Shown here: piece after piece, positions 58,789 through 62,157 of the stretch | Layout of the letters: each line of letters begins with the position of its first letter | Position numbering within the stretch: the first letter of the stretch is position 1 | Virus record (IMG/VR): IMGVR_UViG_3300027833_000049 | Span: 1 to 62,157 of that record | DNA: 62,157 nt | Direction: 5' to 3' (one strand) | Origin: a virus | Notes under the pieces: generated by a model | The model's input: the letters and a program-made list of their open reading frames with translations, nothing else | The model's database searches: none | Told to the model about the DNA's origin: nothing | Translations under genes and position numbers: made by a program

Positions 58789-59879
58789 TACTATTAATAA
58801 CTTCTGCCCTTGCAGTATCTGCGGTAGCTGGATATTTTTCTATTGTAGGACTTGTAGCAATATTCCCCTCGGCCGAAACTCCTATCCTTGCAATGGGTAT
58901 TGTCTTAGAAGTGGCTAAACTAGTCACCGCCTCTTGGATATATCGTAATTGGACAACAACCAACGCCCTCTTGCGTACATACTTCACCTCAGCAGTTATC
59001 ATACTTAGCGTTATTACCTCACTAGGAATCTTTGGGTTCTTGTCCAAAGCACACCTTGAACACAGCGTCCTCACGGGTGATAATACTTTGTTAGTCGAAA
59101 GACTTGATAGAAGAATATCGTCCGAGCAGCGAGCAATTGATGACGCTGAGTCTGTTATAAGTCAGCTAGATCAATCAGTACAGACTCTAATGAATTATGA
59201 TAGGATACGAGGCGCTGACGGCGCCATTGCTGTTCGTCAGGGACAGGCAGCTGAACGGCAGCAACTTAACACAGTAATAACTCAATCTGTAAATAATATT
59301 GATTCTTTCTCGGAAGAAAAGTTGATACTAGAAAAAGACCAACTTGCAATTGAAGTTGAAGTGGGTCCAATAAAATATATCGCTGAAATGATTTACGGTA
59401 GTTCGGACAAAGAAACTATTGATAAAGCAGTACAGATTGTAATAATATTGTTAATATTAGTTTTTGACCCATTGGCTATTCTTTTAGTTATTGCAGCTAA
59501 CATGAGCTTGAAACAGCGGCGTGGTGAAAGTATAGCATTTATTTCGGAAAAAGATTTGGAGAAGTCTGAAGATTTTAATCTTGAAACCGAAAGTGAAGAT
59601 GAAGTAGAGACAGAGATGGCAGAGATGCCAGAGATGACAGAAATTTCTGAGATAGTTGAATTGTTAAAACCCGAACTCGAAGAAGAACCAGAAGTAATAC
59701 CAGAGCCTAAGCCAGTAGTTCGCCGCCGAAAGCGGGCAGAAGCAGTACCTGAGTTAGAGCCTGAGCCAGAGCCGGAAAATCCTAATATGGTTATCACTGA
59801 TGACGATATGCAACATGTTCAACGGCTTGATAGAAGGGTTCGGAGAAAGTTAGAATGGCTCATTGATAAGAAAAGTTAA
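58776..59879 (+). CDS. Multi-pass membrane protein conserved in phages
   Basis: A 367-residue protein. The N terminus has three or four spans; AIFPSAETPILAMGIVLEVAK and LVTASWIYRNW match a membrane protein conserved in many tailed phages. A periplasmic or cytoplasmic coiled coil (about 100-190) and a further span pair (about 215-245) follow. The C-terminal 110 residues are acidic and Pro/Glu-rich, with PEPEPEP-like runs, ending near a TDDDMQHVQR segment. Function unknown. The ATG at 58776 follows GGAG. Part of its tail is duplicated downstream. Confidence 0.78.
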   Translation: MFFIVLLITSALAVSAVAGYFSIVGLVAIFPSAETPILAMGIVLEVAKLVTASWIYRNWTTTNALLRTYFTSAVIILSVITSLGIFGFLSKAHLEHSVLTGDNTLLVERLDRRISSEQRAIDDAESVISQLDQSVQTLMNYDRIRGADGAIAVRQGQAAERQQLNTVITQSVNNIDSFSEEKLILEKDQLAIEVEVGPIKYIAEMIYGSSDKETIDKAVQIVIILLILVFDPLAILLVIAANMSLKQRRGESIAFISEKDLEKSEDFNLETESEDEVETEMAEMPEMTEISEIVELLKPELEEEPEVIPEPKPVVRRRKRAEAVPELEPEPEPENPNMVITDDDMQHVQRLDRRVRRKLEWLIDKKS

Positions 59880-59907
59880 GTACCACGCAATATAGTTTTG
59901 GAATTGA

Positions 59908-60075
59908 AGTAAAGGAGTAATACCAGAACCGGAAGTAACCGAAGTAACCGAAGAGGGAATAATCCCAGAATCAGATTATGAAGTAATACCGGGGATAAAA
60001 ATAGAAGTAGTACCGGATAAAAATCTTGAAGATATGATTATGACTGATGACGATATGCAACATGTTCAACGTTAA
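59908..60075 (+). pseudogene. Decayed duplicate of the membrane protein's C terminus
   Basis: An open stretch with no usable start codon encodes an acidic Pro/Glu-rich segment and ends in TDDDMQHVQR then stop. A 29-base run at 60043-60071 is identical to 59796-59824 in the gene upstream, 247 bases away. The remainder is only loosely similar in amino-acid content. It is best read as a remnant of a tandem duplication, in which the rest has drifted; a real short gene from a non-standard start is less likely. Confidence 0.7.
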
Positions 60076-60076
60076 G

Positions 60077-60096
60077 TAGACTGCTGTTGCAGTCTA
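60077..60096 (+). other. Eight-pair hairpin after the duplicate
   Basis: TAGACTGC pairs perfectly with GCAGTCTA around TGTT. No T-run follows. It may block exonucleases at the 3' end of the membrane protein mRNA. Confidence 0.55.
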
Positions 60097-60119
60097 GATA
60101 GACAGAAGAGTACGGCTTA

Positions 60120-60149
60120 AATTAGAATTTCTCTAATTTTTTATTTTTT
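60120..60149 (+). terminator. Rho-independent terminator
   Basis: AATTAGA (60120-60126) pairs with TCTAATT (60132-60138), then TTTTATTTTTT. A weak AT-rich stem but a long T-run, just upstream of the next promoter. Confidence 0.65.
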
Positions 60150-60151
60150 GC

Positions 60152-60181
60152 TTGACAAGGAGATACATTGTATGCTATTAT
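60152..60181 (+). promoter_or_regulatory. Sigma-70 promoter for 60207
   Basis: TTGACA at 60152-60157, 18-bp spacer, TATTAT at 60176-60181. The only one of the set with a spacer other than 17. Confidence 0.72.
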
Positions 60182-60206
60182 TATTACATGTTTTTAGTGA
60201 AAGTAA

Positions 60207-60758
60207 GTGAAGGTAACTGTCATAGGTAACGGAATTTCTAGAACACCAATTCCTTTACATAAAATACCGGGCGTGACAGTCGGATGTAACGAAGTTTACA
60301 AAGAAATGACTCCAAATTATCTTTGTGCAGTAGACTATGTAATGTTATACGAATTGCACGAAAGCAATTACAAAGGACCAGTTTGTTTCAGATTTAAAAG
60401 TTTGAACTTACAGGGACTTAAACCGAAGAGAGATTGGTTTTGTCCTAACTTTATGGATCATAATAGCAGCGGTCATGCTGCCATAGAGTTAGCGGCAGGA
60501 CTAGATGCCACTGAAATTGATATTTTAGGATTTGATTGCCAAGTAGGAAGAGTGTACGGAGAACACACTCCTCCTTCTAGCTTTCAGAGATGGGTCGATA
60601 CTTTGATACATCAGGCAGACAAGTATCCGGTCAGAAGAATAGTAGGTGAAAACAGTTTAGACATACCTGAAATAAAAAACACGATTAGTGTGCAAGATTA
60701 TATTAATGAACTAGAAAGGAAATTACATTATGGCGATATATCATCCAGAAAGAAATGA
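60207..60758 (+). CDS. Rossmann-like protein conserved in phages
   Basis: A 183-residue protein with a GTG start. VTVIGNGISRT (about 3-13) looks like a nucleotide-binding glycine loop, followed by GCNEVYKEMTPNYLCAVD, SSGHAAIELAAGL and EIDILGFD: features of DUF115/MptE-like Rossmann proteins and some glycosyltransferase-associated phage proteins. Role unknown. The ribosome site is weak. Overlaps the next gene by 29 bases. Confidence 0.65.
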   Translation: MKVTVIGNGISRTPIPLHKIPGVTVGCNEVYKEMTPNYLCAVDYVMLYELHESNYKGPVCFRFKSLNLQGLKPKRDWFCPNFMDHNSSGHAAIELAAGLDATEIDILGFDCQVGRVYGEHTPPSSFQRWVDTLIHQADKYPVRRIVGENSLDIPEIKNTISVQDYINELERKLHYGDISSRKK

Positions 60759-61020
60759 ATTGAATTGGCAAGGTACTGTAGTTGACTACCTAACACGTTA
60801 CGAGTGCGAAGTACAGTTTGAAAAGGCTGACGGAACAATTCGTGACATGCAGTGTACTCTACAAGATTCTATAGTACCAGCCACAAAAGGCACTGGGTCG
60901 GATCATAAAGCAGGTATTATTACTGTCTTTGATACTAAAGTCCAAGGCTGGAGAACAATAAAGTTCGATAAAATCATTGAGTTTAAAGTACAAAATGAAT
61001 ATATTCGGTCTCCGAATTAA
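60730..61020 (+). CDS. DUF2693-like small protein
   Basis: A 96-residue beta-rich protein. VQFEKADGTIRDMQCTLQ and VQGWRTIKFDKIIEF match a pattern common in phages (F-x-K-x-DGT-x-R and WRxxxxD), resembling DUF2693. Probably a small SH3/Sm-like barrel. Preceded by AAAGGAAA within the upstream gene. Confidence 0.68.
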   Translation: MAIYHPERNELNWQGTVVDYLTRYECEVQFEKADGTIRDMQCTLQDSIVPATKGTGSDHKAGIITVFDTKVQGWRTIKFDKIIEFKVQNEYIRSPN

Positions 61021-61023
61021 TGC

Positions 61024-61052
61024 TTGACAAGTCATGTTGCTCCTGTTATAAT
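61024..61052 (+). promoter_or_regulatory. Sigma-70 promoter for 61085
   Basis: TTGACA at 61024-61029, 17-bp spacer, TATAAT at 61047-61052; perfect consensus. Confidence 0.88.
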
Positions 61053-61084
61053 TAGTACTATAATATAAATGAAGGAGTCCTCCA

Positions 61085-62157
61085 ATGGCAAAACGTTCAC
61101 GTAGTACACATGTTCTTCCGGAACCTAATTGGAAAGAATATAAACAATATACTGACGAGAGCAAACGTGAGGTAGCGTTTAGCTCTTGTGAGTATTTCGT
61201 ACATTATGAAGTTCCAGATAAGTCTGGTGTTCCTCATCTAAAGAAATGGATGAAGGAAAACTATCCTGCCGATGATGTTAAAGTTATCGCTAAGTTGCCT
61301 GACTCAGCATTGCACTCATTTGCAAAGTACGCTTATGTGTGGTCTAAATTGGGCTACATGACAGAAAAGCACACAGAGTTCCTAATGAACCTGCGACCTA
61401 TTCTAGTCGATAAAGGTAACGCTTTTGTTGCTGATAAGGAAGAGGCACCCGCAGTAAAGTTGTCAGTTGTTCGCAACAATCTTCCAGACTTTATTGATTC
61501 AGTAGAGGACGCATTTCATCATGTGATTTCTGGGCAGAATGTAAAGGTAGAGTCTCTGATAGATGCAAGTAAACTATCAGCACCCGAATTGTCAAAAGCA
61601 TACACAGAGATTGATGTTCTTGCATCAGAGTTCCGTGAGGTATTGGCACTACGCAATAAGGCTGAATTAGGTGATTGGGATCAACAATTGGTAGATGGTT
61701 ACTCTCATGTTAAACTACCTATGCTAAAAAAGTTAGTAGACTTTGCAGCACAGTTACAAACTGGCTTGCTTGAAACAAAACAGTCTAAGAAGATTGTACG
61801 CATTCGCCGTAAGAAGCCTACTGATAAAACTAAACTAGTACGCAAGTTAAAGTTCATGGCAGAGTATAAAGAACTTAATCTTAAAAGTGCTAATCCTGTT
61901 GACATCATAGGTGCATCTGAAGTATGGGTGTATGATGTCAAGCGCAAGAAGATAGGCGTATATGCATCTGACTACGAAGGTACTCTAGGTGTGAAAGGTA
62001 CCAGTATAGATAATTATTCTGATGCTAAATCTTATGAGAAAACATTACGCAAGCCTGAACTACAACTGCCAGAGTTTATGGCAGCTAGGAAGAATGGCTT
62101 GCATAAATTTGTTGACAGTGTACGAGGCAAGAAGCTCTCTGCACGAAAGCGTCTACT
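61085..62157 (+). CDS. Large conserved phage protein (partial, runs off the window)
   Basis: An open frame of 357 codons to the window edge, beginning MAKRSRSTHVLPEPNWKEYK, with AAGGAG placed seven bases before the ATG. It is lysine-rich and mostly helical. Recognisable segments are FVHYEVPDKSGVPHLKKWMK, AKYAYVWSKLGYMTEKH and a basic IRRKKPTDKTKLVRKLKFMAEYKEL; the last third (SEVWVYDVKRKKIGVYASDY) looks beta-rich. Its type recurs in T4-like marine phages as an unnamed protein. Nucleic acid binding is possible from charge. It has its own perfect sigma-70 promoter, so it is early. Confidence 0.75.
   Translation, partial: MAKRSRSTHVLPEPNWKEYKQYTDESKREVAFSSCEYFVHYEVPDKSGVPHLKKWMKENYPADDVKVIAKLPDSALHSFAKYAYVWSKLGYMTEKHTEFLMNLRPILVDKGNAFVADKEEAPAVKLSVVRNNLPDFIDSVEDAFHHVISGQNVKVESLIDASKLSAPELSKAYTEIDVLASEFREVLALRNKAELGDWDQQLVDGYSHVKLPMLKKLVDFAAQLQTGLLETKQSKKIVRIRRKKPTDKTKLVRKLKFMAEYKELNLKSANPVDIIGASEVWVYDVKRKKIGVYASDYEGTLGVKGTSIDNYSDAKSYEKTLRKPELQLPEFMAARKNGLHKFVDSVRGKKLSARKRL

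Overview
This window is about 62 kb of a T4-like (T-even superfamily) myovirus genome. Every supported gene lies on the + strand. The core genes are recognisable from direct motif and sequence resemblance to T4: prohead protease gp21, scaffold gp22, major capsid gp23, tail tube gp19, UvsY, UvsW, late sigma factor gp55, gp46/gp47, gp45/gp44/gp62, RegA, DNA polymerase gp43, UvsX, helicase gp41, primase gp61, NrdA/NrdB and dCMP deaminase. The AT-rich sequence, ThyX in place of ThyA, CobS/CobT-like genes, Hsp20, peptide deformylase, ClpP and many small proteins of the kind seen in marine cyanophages and pelagiphages suggest a marine Gram-negative host. No photosynthesis genes are present, so a heterotrophic host such as an alphaproteobacterium is more likely than a cyanobacterium, but the host cannot be fixed from the sequence.

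Layout. 1-3211: head genes 21, 22, 23, closed by a terminator. 3374-6407: an accessory late operon with two secreted cytochrome c/copper monooxygenase fusions, a 57-residue lipoprotein and a small c-type cytochrome. 6496-7353: a GIY-YIG homing endonuclease and a 34-residue membrane peptide. 7393-11062: tail tube, recombination genes and gp55. 11110-18948: queE, folE, a DpdA-like transglycosylase and queD, with a phosphoribosyltransferase, exonuclease, glycosyltransferase and GalE interspersed; this looks like a 7-deazaguanine DNA modification locus. 18951-23236: gp47, gp46, peptide deformylase, ClpP. 23341-28738: HExxH-VWA (CobT-like) and AAA+ (CobS-like) pair, then an overlapping PD-(D/E)XK nuclease-like gene and DNA methyltransferase. 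28793-39322: replication core, containing a striking 11-residue repeat protein between gp44 and gp62. 39359-41661: small proteins. 41792-48085: ligase-like protein, nucleotidyltransferase, lysozyme, lipase, spanins and proteins with capsid-targeting-like N termini. 48196-53084: virion proteins. 53153-58788: primase, ThyX, NrdA, NrdB, dCMP deaminase and small proteins. 58776-62157: a multi-pass membrane protein, a decayed partial duplicate of its tail, and conserved phage genes.

Regulation can be read directly. Head, tail, lysis and accessory genes are preceded by TATAAATA, the late promoter box read by gp55 with gp45, both encoded here. Replication and modification genes are preceded by TTGACA with a 17-bp spacer and TATAAT-like boxes, that is, host sigma-70 promoters. 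Two late boxes sit exactly where transcription would start on the A of the ATG, predicting leaderless mRNAs. One promoter, before hsp20, combines both types. The strongest candidate for an undescribed system is the cytochrome c/copper monooxygenase operon. Next are the nuclease-methyltransferase pair, the deazaguanine locus with no visible QueC, and the ligase-like plus nucleotidyltransferase pair next to the lysis genes. Assignments come from reading motifs; no database search was run.
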